Below, piece by piece: positions 1-7,634 of a DNA stretch of 15,556 nt (its first letter is position 1; each line of letters begins with the position of its first letter). The notes beneath the pieces were generated by a model that had not been told where the DNA came from, made no database searches, and saw only the letters and a list, made by a program, of their open reading frames with translations. This DNA is from Planctomycetota bacterium (GTDB taxonomy: Bacteria > Planctomycetota > GCA-002687715 > DRQF01), in assembly GCA_024275615.1 (NCBI GenBank), contig JAJRYU010000473.1, forward strand, positions 1 to 15,556. The letters are read 5' to 3'. The position numbers and the translations under genes were made by a program.

Positions 1-598
1 GGTAGTGCTTGCCTTCGGGAGGTGGTGCTAAGTGTGCCGGTGGCGATTTGGAAATTCCGGAAATGAAGATGTGTCCTTTTGATTGATTGACCCAGGATCT
101 CAGCTCGTGGAACGAGTCAATGGCGAAAACTCGTCTAGCCGATTCGCCGTACTCTCTCGGCCACGCGTACGCGATCCAGAAATCAGGATTGGTTGCTTGT
201 CCTGGCTCCAAGACATTGTGCGCGTATCCGTCCTGATCGACCACGAAGACAGTGAAGCAGTAGGTGGCATTGGCAAATGTCGCTCCCACATGTTCGGCGG
301 TCTCGAGTGCGCGTCTGAGTTCGTTGCCAATCTCCGCTTGCCCAATGATACTCTGGGAGACCCCCATAAGTTGTCCCAAGCTGCCGAAGCCTGGGGCTCC
401 AAGACGAGTTCTTTCGTCGTGGAATTCGTCTTGTGCCAAGGATATTGCGCGCAACACGGTGCACGCTTGGTTTTCGTTTCTGATGAGACTGTTACTCGCT
501 TGGGATGCTTCCCAGAACAAATAAGCCCCACTCGCAAGCACCAAGAGGACAGCGAGTTCAAGAAAAATATGGCCGAGTTGACGTTCATGTTTCCACAT
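1..598 (-). CDS. Pseudopilin-like membrane protein, partial (C-terminus beyond left edge)
   Basis: An open frame of 199 codons runs from an ATG at 598 to the window edge with no stop, so the gene is incomplete. The N-terminus has a short charged head (WKHERQ), then Gly9, the residues HIFLE with Glu at +5 after the glycine, and a hydrophobic helix to about residue 28. This is the layout of a class III (prepilin peptidase) signal, although position +1 is His instead of the usual Phe or Met. The soluble part includes CTVLRAISLAQDEFHDE (46-62), a segment around ATYCFTVFVVDQDGY (111-125) and WIAYAWPREYGESARRVFAID (141-161). This style is seen in planctomycete pseudopilin-like proteins and recalls DUF2950. 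The tail is Pro-rich. The likely location is the inner membrane or periplasm, perhaps in a type II secretion or type IV pilus-like assembly, which is inference. No strong Shine-Dalgarno precedes the ATG. It is divergent from the CCA enzyme gene, with 114 bp between the two starts. Confidence 0.7.
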   Translation of the reverse strand, partial: MWKHERQLGHIFLELAVLLVLASGAYLFWEASQASNSLIRNENQACTVLRAISLAQDEFHDERTRLGAPGFGSLGQLMGVSQSIIGQAEIGNELRRALETAEHVGATFANATYCFTVFVVDQDGYAHNVLEPGQATNPDFWIAYAWPREYGESARRVFAIDSFHELRSWVNQSKGHIFISGISKSPPAHLAPPPEGKHY

Positions 599-712
599 AA
601 CAGTCACAAGTTACCTTGGTTTTGCGGCATGTCTACACTTGGCTGTGGAATCCGGCCGTCGCTCACAATTTCTGTTCTTTTGAACTTGTGGCAATGTGGA
701 TATCCTCTGCGA

Positions 713-1984
713 ATGAGTGACATTTTCACACCGGCCAAAGATATTGTCTTGCGCTTGAAAAAAGCTGGCTTTGAAGCGTTTTTCGCCGGTGGTTGCGTGC
801 GTGATCGTCTCTTGGGGCTGCCGCCGAAAGATATTGATATCGCCACATCCGCCCGTCCGGATCAGGTTGAAAGGCTCTTTTCGAATACCATTGGAGTTGG
901 CAAGCAGTTTGGCGTCATTATTGTCAGCTTGTCGGGACAGAATTTTGACGTCGCGACCTTTCGCGCTGATGGCAATTATGGTGACGGACGGCACCCAGAT
1001 GAGATTTCGTTCTCAAGCGCCAAAGAGGATGTTCTACGGCGGGATTTTACCATCAACGGTTTGCTCATGGATCCTGAGAACGACGAGATCATCGACTACG
1101 TCGGCGGCCGTGCTGATCTCGCGGCTGGTGTGATTCGTACCATTGGCGACGCCGCCGCTCGTTTCAGTGAAGATCATCTGCGGATCTTGAGAGCGATTCG
1201 TTTCGCCTGCCGTTTCGGGTTCAAGATCGAGGCCAAGACCGAGGCTTCCATCAAACATCTGGCGGACTACGCCTCTGGACCGAGTGCTGAGCGAATTTTC
1301 GGCGAGTTGAATCGCATGCTCACCGAGGGCTCACCTCGTCGCGCCCTCCGACTTTTGGACGAATTGGGACTCATGCAAGTCGTTTTGCCCGAGGTGTCAA
1401 GGACTCTTGACTGGGATTTGCCTGAGAGGTTGGCATGGCAGCAGACTGGCACTGCGACCCAAAGAGAACGGCTGGCGCTGATGCTCTCCCGACTCAGTGG
1501 GCCCGTCAATCCAGAGCTAGCTTGGGCCATTCTCTTGGCCGACTTAAGTTTTGAGCTACCGATGAATAGGTCTGCTCAAGCAGTCCACGTTTTGAAACGA
1601 TTGCGTGCTTCGAACTCTCTCATCAAACGTGTTTCTTTCTTGGTGACCCAACGCGACCGCCTGCTATTTGCGTGTCGTGTTTCGCAAGCTCGCCTGAAAC
1701 TAGTTGCCGCTTGCGATGACTTTGATTTGCTTCAGGCCTTTCATGGCGTCGAGGCAGGGGCGGCAAACAGTGAATTCTGCCCATTGCGTTCCCAGGACAT
1801 CCATGCCAGAGCGTTGCCAAAACCTCTCTTGGATGGCAAAGAGCTCATGACGTTAGGTGTCCCCAAGGGACCGGGCATGGGCCGCATTTTGAAGCGACTC
1901 AGATTCATGCAACTGGAATGCAAGATTAGCGATCAGGCGGCAGCAATTGCTTGGATTGGTGAATTGTTCCCATCTTCATCTTGA
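713..1984 (+). CDS. cca: CCA-adding enzyme / tRNA nucleotidyltransferase (class II, poly(A) polymerase family)
   Basis: This 423-residue protein adds or repairs the 3'-CCA end of tRNA in the cytoplasm. The class II nucleotidyltransferase head is clear: GGCVRD at 26-31, the metal-binding D40-x-D42 in PKDIDIATSA, and RRDFTIN at 109-115. The neck region with DHLRILRAIRFACRFGF (154-170) follows, as in bacterial CCA and poly(A) polymerase enzymes. The C-terminal part (about 300-423) is helical and ends with a GVPKGPGMGRILKRL segment, typical of body/tail domains. Full CCA-adding, A-adding and poly(A) polymerase activities cannot be separated from these motifs alone. The open frame extends upstream to position 83, but that stretch lies antisense to the pseudopilin-like gene and has no family similarity, so ATG 713 is chosen. 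No Shine-Dalgarno precedes it. A TATCCT hexamer at 701-706 sits so close that a leaderless transcript is conceivable. Confidence 0.93.
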   Translation: MSDIFTPAKDIVLRLKKAGFEAFFAGGCVRDRLLGLPPKDIDIATSARPDQVERLFSNTIGVGKQFGVIIVSLSGQNFDVATFRADGNYGDGRHPDEISFSSAKEDVLRRDFTINGLLMDPENDEIIDYVGGRADLAAGVIRTIGDAAARFSEDHLRILRAIRFACRFGFKIEAKTEASIKHLADYASGPSAERIFGELNRMLTEGSPRRALRLLDELGLMQVVLPEVSRTLDWDLPERLAWQQTGTATQRERLALMLSRLSGPVNPELAWAILLADLSFELPMNRSAQAVHVLKRLRASNSLIKRVSFLVTQRDRLLFACRVSQARLKLVAACDDFDLLQAFHGVEAGAANSEFCPLRSQDIHARALPKPLLDGKELMTLGVPKGPGMGRILKRLRFMQLECKISDQAAAIAWIGELFPSSS

Positions 1985-2157
1985 TCAAGGCGCCACGCAA
2001 ACGTCTCTCGCAAACAGTGTTGCGGTGAACCGATGATGTCTTGTCGTCAATTGGCAGAAGATTCAATAAAGACAAATGAACTCAATGTCGATGGCGGAGA
2101 TGCGTCAGATCGTCCAGGCGATTTTCCTGAACGGTTCAGAGTGTTTGATATTTTGCC

Positions 2158-2586
2158 ATGTCAGAACCCAAAGATCCATTTAAAGAATACGCGCGTCAAC
2201 GTCGCAGCGTCCAGAACGAAGTTCCGGCGGAACCGATGGATGCATCCAGCATAGACGATATGCTGGACGCCCTCGATCGCGTACTGAGTGCCGAAGAATG
2301 CGCTCTCAATGTGGAAGCGGCACAGCCAGCGCCTATCGTCGAAACCGTCAAAGCGATCTTGACGGAACTCTCAGAATCCTGTGAACGTCTTGAACAGGCG
2401 GCAGCACGAGAAGAAGACGGTGTCGTTGCCGAATTTGTTGCGCTTCTAAGGCCACGGCTTTGGCTGCTCATTCGTCGGGTGAACGAGTTTCCCGGTCCGG
2501 CCGCAGGTCCCATCGAAATCGAACTCGACTACGCTGGTTTGCACGATTTTATGATGTTCCCCGACATCGAGCGCTTTCACTGCTAG
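2158..2586 (+). CDS. Hypothetical acidic helical protein
   Basis: This encodes a 142-residue protein that I do not recognise. It starts MSEPKDPFKEYARQRR and is followed by a largely helical, acidic middle (SSIDDMLDALDRVLSAEE, then ILTELSESCERLEQAAAREEDG, roughly 30-105). It ends in LRPRLWLLIRRVNEF and an acidic or aromatic tail. There is no signal peptide and no clear membrane helix, so it is probably cytosolic. An in-frame TGA lies four codons upstream of ATG 2158, so the gene cannot begin earlier in this frame. The ribosome-binding site is weak. It lies 173 bp downstream of the CCA enzyme gene and converges on the UbiA-family gene with a 15-bp gap. The frame and composition suggest a real gene, but no function can be assigned. 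Confidence 0.55.
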   Translation: MSEPKDPFKEYARQRRSVQNEVPAEPMDASSIDDMLDALDRVLSAEECALNVEAAQPAPIVETVKAILTELSESCERLEQAAAREEDGVVAEFVALLRPRLWLLIRRVNEFPGPAAGPIEIELDYAGLHDFMMFPDIERFHC

Positions 2587-2594
2587 CAAACGAG

Positions 2595-2618
2595 ATCAAG
2601 ACTAAGAAGAAACTTGAT
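2595..2618. terminator. Possible small hairpin between convergent genes
   Basis: The inverted repeat ATCAAG (2595-2600) / CTTGAT (2613-2618) has a 12-base loop and spans the gap between the stops of the convergent genes ending at 2586 (+) and 2602 (-). There is no T-run on either side, so a terminator role is only suggested by position. Confidence 0.2.
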
Positions 2619-3486
2619 TCAATCCCCAGGCCGTTCCTCGAAGCATCACGTAGCAGCCCACTGACAAGAGGGCGAATGTTCCTTGGCCCGCAGAGAAACA
2701 CCAAAGCGCATCAAAGAGGGGGAGAGTAAAGATGGCGTTGCGGACCATGAGTCCTGCCTTGGGGCTATCGTCAAAACAAGGTGCCAACACCATGGCCGCC
2801 AGAAGTGCCGAAGCACCCCAAGCGAGAACTCTACCCTCGCCCTGTGCTTGCAAGGGCGTGAAATAGAGGAAACCCAAGATGATGGCGAATGGTCGAGCCG
2901 GGAACGTGTTGCGTGGCGCTTCTTCGAAACATGAAATTGCCGTCACGACAGTGATGAGCAGCAGGTAGACCAAGGGGAGTTGCAAGGATTGCCATGTCCG
3001 GATGACCTCCCATTCCCCGTTTATAGAACCGGCTAAGAAAATGCCAACGAACACACAGGAGAAGCGACACATACCCATAGCTGCACTGGCGGCGACGGGT
3101 GTCGGTTTCAGGACGACGTCATAGAGAACAATGGCGAAAACAAGAGCGAGGCCGACCAAGAGGAGTACTGGATCGGCAAGCCACAGACAACTCATGCCTG
3201 CGAGCAAGAGACACACCGCAAGGTTCTTCGCTGCCTTCGTGGAAATGCGCCCCGAGGGCAGCGGGCGTTCCGGGTGAACGGACTGGTCCTTTTCGTAGTC
3301 GGCAATGTCATTCAAAGCCATGCCGAAACCGTAAAGGAAGAAAGCACCCAAAGACGCGACCCCTAACTTGTTCCATGGAACCTGGGTCGTGCCCATGGAC
3401 TGAGCCATGGCACTGCCCACGACGACGTTAGACGCCGCCGTGAAACCATTGGGCAAGCGGATCAACTGAAGGAAGGCGCGGATCAT
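2602..3486 (-). CDS. UbiA-family prenyltransferase-like membrane protein (EboC-like)
   Basis: This 294-residue polytopic membrane protein has about eight hydrophobic segments. The first UbiA-family motif is intact: N59-D60-x-x-D63-x-x-x-D67 (ALNDIADYEKD), followed by PERPLPSGRIS (72-82). This is the Mg-diphosphate binding signature. Downstream come YDVVLKPTP (122-130) and MGMCR (137-141), which resemble the YD..LK.TPLGP...MGLCR pattern of the EboC subfamily. The usual second aspartate motif (DxxxD) is not apparent: the equivalent loop reads SCFEEAPRN (185-193). UbiA enzymes transfer prenyl or other isoprenoid-type groups in the membrane. The acceptor here is unknown. The start ATG overlaps the rseP stop (ATGA), which implies translational coupling, and it is the last gene of dxr-rseP-UbiA. 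Family membership is firm; the EboC assignment is by pattern memory only, and no other ebo gene is visible. Confidence 0.85.
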   Translation of the reverse strand: MIRAFLQLIRLPNGFTAASNVVVGSAMAQSMGTTQVPWNKLGVASLGAFFLYGFGMALNDIADYEKDQSVHPERPLPSGRISTKAAKNLAVCLLLAGMSCLWLADPVLLLVGLALVFAIVLYDVVLKPTPVAASAAMGMCRFSCVFVGIFLAGSINGEWEVIRTWQSLQLPLVYLLLITVVTAISCFEEAPRNTFPARPFAIILGFLYFTPLQAQGEGRVLAWGASALLAAMVLAPCFDDSPKAGLMVRNAIFTLPLFDALWCFSAGQGTFALLSVGCYVMLRGTAWGLNQVSS

Positions 3487-5306
3487 CCGGGAAAGAAGAA
3501 ACGCTGGATGTCATTGAATGTTACAAACACCATGAGCCCGAGAATGAAGACCAAGCCGACGACGTTGGCATAACCCATAAGGCGTTCACTTAGGGGGCCG
3601 CCTTTGATCTTCTCAAGCGCCAGGAACATGAGGTGGCCGCCATCCAAAACTGGAATCGGCAGTATGTTCAAGACCGCTAAGTTCAAACTGAGGATCGCCA
3701 TGAAGAAGAGGATCTTGCCAAGACCTTGCTCAACAAAGGTATAGCTCACTACGGCAATTGTGATGATACCGCCAAGGTTCTTGGCCGCGACCTTGCCCGA
3801 GAACAGAGACTTGAGGGTCAAGATGATCGACTTGAATTGACTGACAGCTTGGTCGAAACCCACAGTGACAGATTCGGGGAATGCTAGTTGTACTCGTTCT
3901 TGGAGGGGCCTGGCATTGATGATTTGACCCAGCACATTGACCATTGTTGGCGCGGACTTGACACCGAAGGTGAGTTCTTCATCTCCTCGGCGGACGACAA
4001 TGGTCTCTCTTTCGCCATCGGCCTCCTTAACGGCCTCCTGGAATTTCTTCCACCCTTCGATCCCTTCGCCGAGTTTCTTGCCAGCGTATGCCAACAAGAC
4101 GTCTCCGTCTTTCAGTCCAGCTTTTTCGGCGGCACTGTCCTTGGTGATCCGAAGGCTGATTTCATCGGCATAAGTGAGTTGAAGAGAGTTGATGAGTGAC
4201 AAAGGATTGCCATTCCAACTATTTGTCTCAAGGAGCACGTCTTTACCATCTCTCTTGACGTGAATCCTCAGAGTCTTTTGACCGGCCAAGCTGAAAGCGA
4301 TCCTGCCGAAACTGCCGGATTCGCCCAAGATTGAGCCGTTGATTTGAGTGATGATATCGCCACCCTTGATGCCGAGCTTCTGCGCTATCGACTCTTCTTC
4401 TCCAGGCAGGGCCTTGCGAATGTGCTTGACCTGCGTTCTCTGGATGATGACCCCAATACTCTTGGCATCGCCATTGGCTTTCTCAAAGTGGGCTGGAATC
4501 TTGACATCAATGGGGGAGCCGTTCTTACCTTCGCGAACGGACAGTGTGATGACTTCGCCTTCGCGATAGAAATCGGCTTCGAAATCTAGCCCGCTTGAGA
4601 CAGGGATGCCATCAATGGCGAGTAACTCCATGCCCGGCTTGATGCCCTTGGGCAACTTCTTAGCGTCGTCACCAAACGTGTAGAGAGTGGTACCGCCCAA
4701 TCCGACTACGTGCAGACCGCGATCTTCGTCATAGTCGGGTTTGACAGTAAGCTCGATCTCCTTGCCATCACGCACGATGTGGAAGTTCTGAGCGACATCA
4801 TTGAATGCGCAAGACGTGCGAATGTCAGCGAAGGAAATAACATCGCTCTCATCGATTTTAGCGATGCGGTCACCTGGCAGGACGCCAGCTCTCCAAGCAG
4901 CACCGCCTGGTGCCACGAAGCCAACAACTGGCGCATCGAAGGGCACACCGATGCTGAATGCGAGAGGGAAAGCGATAATGGCGAAGATGATGTTCATGAT
5001 AACACCAGCCGAAACCACCCAGGCTCTTTGCGTCACGGTCTTAGAGAAGAACTCTTCTCCGGTATTGACGTCGCCTTCCTCCTTGAACTCGCCCGCCATT
5101 TTGACGTAGCCACCTAAGGGGATGAGGCTCAACTTGTAAGTTGTCTCGCCCCGGGTGAAGCCCCAGATTGTTGGGCCGAAGCCCAAAGAAAAGGCGTCGA
5201 CTCGTATGCCGACCTTCTTCGCCACTAGGAAATGACCGAGTTCATGGACGAAAATCAATATGCCGATCGCAAGAACGACGACACCACCTTGTACAATTGC
5301 TAACAA
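3483..5306 (-). CDS. rseP: RIP-type intramembrane zinc metalloprotease with four PDZ-like modules (RseP/site-2 protease family)
   Basis: This encodes a 607-residue membrane protease that cuts substrates, typically anti-sigma factors or signal-peptide remnants, within the inner membrane. The zinc site is visible: HELGH at 21-25 in the first transmembrane helix and LDGGH at 554-558 (Asp555 as third ligand). GFGPTIWGFTRGETTYKLSLIPLGGYVKMAGE matches the conserved membrane-hairpin region. Between the two halves lie four PDZ-like stretches: about 125-195, 200-270, 285-360 and 370-455. E. coli RseP has about 450 residues and two PDZ domains, so this protein is enlarged by about 150 residues. The start is TTG at 5306: GAGAGGAG lies eight bases upstream, inside the dxr 3' end, and the MLAIVQGGVVVLAIGILIFVHE N-terminus fits the family. 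It overlaps dxr by 7 bp and the UbiA-family gene by 4 bp. Confidence 0.95.
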   Translation of the reverse strand: MLAIVQGGVVVLAIGILIFVHELGHFLVAKKVGIRVDAFSLGFGPTIWGFTRGETTYKLSLIPLGGYVKMAGEFKEEGDVNTGEEFFSKTVTQRAWVVSAGVIMNIIFAIIAFPLAFSIGVPFDAPVVGFVAPGGAAWRAGVLPGDRIAKIDESDVISFADIRTSCAFNDVAQNFHIVRDGKEIELTVKPDYDEDRGLHVVGLGGTTLYTFGDDAKKLPKGIKPGMELLAIDGIPVSSGLDFEADFYREGEVITLSVREGKNGSPIDVKIPAHFEKANGDAKSIGVIIQRTQVKHIRKALPGEEESIAQKLGIKGGDIITQINGSILGESGSFGRIAFSLAGQKTLRIHVKRDGKDVLLETNSWNGNPLSLINSLQLTYADEISLRITKDSAAEKAGLKDGDVLLAYAGKKLGEGIEGWKKFQEAVKEADGERETIVVRRGDEELTFGVKSAPTMVNVLGQIINARPLQERVQLAFPESVTVGFDQAVSQFKSIILTLKSLFSGKVAAKNLGGIITIAVVSYTFVEQGLGKILFFMAILSLNLAVLNILPIPVLDGGHLMFLALEKIKGGPLSERLMGYANVVGLVFILGLMVFVTFNDIQRFFFPG

Positions 5307-6448
5307 CGAGCAATCTCCTCTCTGGCCCAGGCGTCCGCCTCAAGAATTTCGTTGAGGTTGGGATCATTGTTGGGTGCGTGTCGCTCCATCACTTGGCCGA
5401 CACGATCAAAGATATCTTGGAAACCAATGTTGCCCTTCATGAAGCGCGACACGGCCTCTTCGTTGGCTGCATTCAGAACGGCACCGTAAGTACCGCCACG
5501 TTCCGCTGCCATGAAACCAAGTGTTAAGGACGTAAACTTATCTGTGTCTGGCGCATAGAAATTCAGATTATTGAAAATCTCGGGAGAATAGGTCTCGATT
5601 GTGCCGGCGAGGCGGTCGGGGAATGTCATGGCGTATTGGATTGGAATACGCATGCTGGGTGCGCCCATTTGCGAAATGACTGAACCGTCATTCCACAGAA
5701 CCATCGAGTGAACGATCGACTGGGGGTGGACCACGACTTCAATTTTTTCGCGCGGAACGTCAAAGAGCCAGCGAGCCTCGACGATCTCAAGAGCTTTGTT
5801 GAACATGGTTGCGGAGTCGATGGTGATTTTGGGGCCCATATCCCAGGTGGGATGCTTGAGCGCCCGCTCTAATGTGACCGCATGAAACTCACTCTTGGGC
5901 AATTCTCGAAATGGTCCGCCGGAAGCTGTGAGGATCAGTTTGTCCAAGTCTTGATGCTTGCCCGAAAGCAAACACTGAAAGAGCGCGCAGTGTTCACTAT
6001 CAATGGGAATGATCTCGGCGTGTTTTTCATCAGCCAAGGCGTTGAGGAGGGGACCTGCCATGACCATGGATTCTTTGTTTGCCAAGCCCAGGCGATGTCC
6101 GGCCTCCAAAGCCCCCAAGCTGACCGGCAGTCCTTGGGCGCCGGTGATGCCGTGGACCACGACATCGAGGTCTGGGCGTCCGGCTGCTTCCTTGAGGCCA
6201 GAGGGCCCGGCGAGGATTTCGAAATCAGCCGCACGTGTCCCCAGGATCTCTTTCAACTTCCCTTCGGCTTCTTCGACCCCGATTACCAGAATTTGTGGTC
6301 GGAACTCCAGGGCTTGCCGAGCCAGCTCTTCGACCTGTCGGCCGGCAGCCAGAATCTTGATCTGAAACCGACTGGAATGAGCCCTGACAATGTCTAAGGT
6401 GCTTTGGCCAATGGAGCCGGTGGATCCGAATAGGGCTATCTTCTTCAT
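5300..6448 (-). CDS. dxr: 1-deoxy-D-xylulose 5-phosphate reductoisomerase
   Basis: This enzyme converts 1-deoxy-D-xylulose 5-phosphate to 2-C-methyl-D-erythritol 4-phosphate with NADPH, the committed step of the MEP isoprenoid pathway, in the cytosol. At 382 residues the length is normal. The NADPH-binding GSTGSIG is at 8-14 and GLANKESMVMAG at 121-132. The metal ligands Asp150 and Glu152 lie in IPIDSEHCALFQ, and Glu221 lies in MFNKALEIVEARWLF. The mobile loop HPTWDMGPK is at 199-207, and HPQSIVHSMV at 241-250. The active-site residues are all present, so the enzyme should be functional and of the fosmidomycin-target type. The ATG at 6448 gives the family N-terminus exactly. It is the first gene of dxr-rseP-UbiA; the usual neighbours uppS and cdsA are not upstream, since a divergent gene starts there. 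A promoter and an inverted repeat are described separately. Confidence 0.97.
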   Translation of the reverse strand: MKKIALFGSTGSIGQSTLDIVRAHSSRFQIKILAAGRQVEELARQALEFRPQILVIGVEEAEGKLKEILGTRAADFEILAGPSGLKEAAGRPDLDVVVHGITGAQGLPVSLGALEAGHRLGLANKESMVMAGPLLNALADEKHAEIIPIDSEHCALFQCLLSGKHQDLDKLILTASGGPFRELPKSEFHAVTLERALKHPTWDMGPKITIDSATMFNKALEIVEARWLFDVPREKIEVVVHPQSIVHSMVLWNDGSVISQMGAPSMRIPIQYAMTFPDRLAGTIETYSPEIFNNLNFYAPDTDKFTSLTLGFMAAERGGTYGAVLNAANEEAVSRFMKGNIGFQDIFDRVGQVMERHAPNNDPNLNEILEADAWAREEIARC

Positions 6449-6488
6449 GGACCCTTGATCGATTCTTTGGGACTAAAGATAAAGTCTT

Positions 6489-6513
6489 TGCAGATCGAGA
6501 TTTAGGATCTGCA
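6489..6513. promoter_or_regulatory. Perfect 8-bp inverted repeat in the dxr leader
   Basis: TGCAGATC (6489-6496) and GATCTGCA (6506-6513) are exact reverse complements separated by nine bases. The repeat lies just downstream of the proposed dxr promoter and 41 bp upstream of the dxr ATG. It would form a hairpin at the very 5' end of the transcript, or serve as a dimeric repressor site. The structure is directly visible; the role is inference. Confidence 0.5.
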
Positions 6514-6521
6514 CAAGGGTA

Positions 6522-6549
6522 AGTATAGCATTCAAGTTGGCGAAGACAA
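6522..6549 (-). promoter_or_regulatory. Sigma70-like promoter for dxr-rseP-UbiA operon
   Basis: On the minus strand TTGTCT (6549-6544) and TATACT (6527-6522) are separated by 16 bp. They match the -35 consensus at four of six positions and the -10 consensus at five of six. Transcription would begin near 6515 and give a leader of about 65 bases containing the 6489-6513 inverted repeat. This is predicted by eye, with no experimental support. Confidence 0.45.
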
Positions 6550-6704
6550 AGTGTCCGAAGGGACGGCACGGTGATTGCATTTGAGATTGTAAACCCGGGT
6601 GAGGATAGCAGCCTCGTGGTCGGCTTTTGGAAGGACCTGAAGCCCCAGAGCGGCTCGAATTGGGCTATCATTCCCTCTTGCTTCTTGAGGAGTTCGCAAA
6701 TTTA

Positions 6705-7634
6705 ATGTCACTCTTTGGTAACGAAACCCCGGCGATGGCATGGTTCAGGCTACGTCAAAGTGACGGCACAGTTGGGCTTTGTGTGTGTGTCCATGAAATG
6801 GCCTACAAAGTGCCACTTCCGCAGGCTGGGAGTTTCGACGGCATCGCTTTCGCCCGGGGCCATTGTGGCTTGGAAGCTCTGGCTGGCTGGTTGTCGTCCC
6901 CAGATCTTCTGTGCCAGGTCGCTGGCAATCTGCAGGAATGGTGTGAGTTAGGGCCCTTCGCGGCTGTGAACAATAGGACTCTTCCCGCCCTCGTCCACCC
7001 CGGCAAGATCGTGGCACTCGGCCGGACTTTTCCCGCTCATGCCAAGGAGATGGGAAACGTACCAGTGAAGGAACCCCTGGTGTTCCTCAAGCTATCCGAG
7101 AACATCGTTGGTGCTGGCGACGCCTTGGTCATCCCCAGTCCGACTGGCGAGAGGTTTGACAATGAAATCGAATTGGGGGCGCTGATCAACGCCGATTTGC
7201 ACGACGTCGATCCGAAGCGTGCCCAGGAAGCAATCGCGGGCTGGATCATGCTCAACGACTTCACTTGGCGGAGCGAGCAAGGCCGGGCCAAAGCTTCTGG
7301 GGCACCGTGGCACTTGGCGAAGAACCTGCCTCGTTGTTTTCCCCTCGGTTCATTCTTCTTGCCGATGCCGATTATGCCAGATCCCAGATCCCTTGGTTTT
7401 TGTTGCCGGATCAATGGCCAGATTGTTCAAGAGGGAAATTTCGAGGGGATGGGACAGAGCCCTTCTGAGCTCATCGCCTGGCTGTCGTCGAAAGTACCCT
7501 TGCGTGCGGGAGATTTCGTCGCCCTTGGAACACCCAAAGGGGTGACCACGGTGAGTCCAGGCGATCTCGTAGAAACATCAATTGAAAGCCTGGGATCCAT
7601 GTCCCACAAAGTCACTTCTGAGGGCGCCCAATGA
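6705..7634 (+). CDS. Fumarylacetoacetate hydrolase family protein (hydratase/hydrolase/decarboxylase of 2-oxo acids)
   Basis: This 309-residue protein belongs to the FAH superfamily (COG0179-like), whose members use a divalent metal to cleave, hydrate or decarboxylate 2-oxo acid substrates such as acylpyruvates or catechol meta-cleavage products. The metal triad is clear: Glu154 and Glu156 in FDNEIELGALI and Asp185 in MLNDFTWRS. The 29-residue Glu156-Asp185 spacing is the same as in human FAHD1. Other family blocks are KIVALGRTFPAHAKEMGN (101-118), PLVFLKLSENIVG (124-136), GRAKASGAPWHLAKNLPRCFPLG (193-215) and VALGTPKGV (272-280). The substrate cannot be told. Start choice: ATG 6705 has GAGGAG 12 bases upstream; ATG 6735 is a good alternative because MAWFRL would open the first beta strand directly. 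The stop overlaps the start of the TPR gene (ATGA), so the two are probably translated together. Confidence 0.88.
   Translation: MSLFGNETPAMAWFRLRQSDGTVGLCVCVHEMAYKVPLPQAGSFDGIAFARGHCGLEALAGWLSSPDLLCQVAGNLQEWCELGPFAAVNNRTLPALVHPGKIVALGRTFPAHAKEMGNVPVKEPLVFLKLSENIVGAGDALVIPSPTGERFDNEIELGALINADLHDVDPKRAQEAIAGWIMLNDFTWRSEQGRAKASGAPWHLAKNLPRCFPLGSFFLPMPIMPDPRSLGFCCRINGQIVQEGNFEGMGQSPSELIAWLSSKVPLRAGDFVALGTPKGVTTVSPGDLVETSIESLGSMSHKVTSEGAQ

Noticed and set aside
680..706. TTGAAC / TATCCT promoter for the CCA gene
   Set aside because: The 15-bp spacer is short and the -10 is a poor match; mentioned only as a possible leaderless start.
83..712. Plus-strand in-frame extension of the CCA enzyme by 210 residues
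   Set aside because: It lies antisense to the pseudopilin-like gene, shows no family similarity, and the enzyme's conserved head domain starts right after ATG 713.
2033..2254. Plus-strand 73-codon frame overlapping the start of the hypothetical gene at 2158
   Set aside because: No ribosome-binding site, and the overlapped frame at 2158 is longer and more protein-like.
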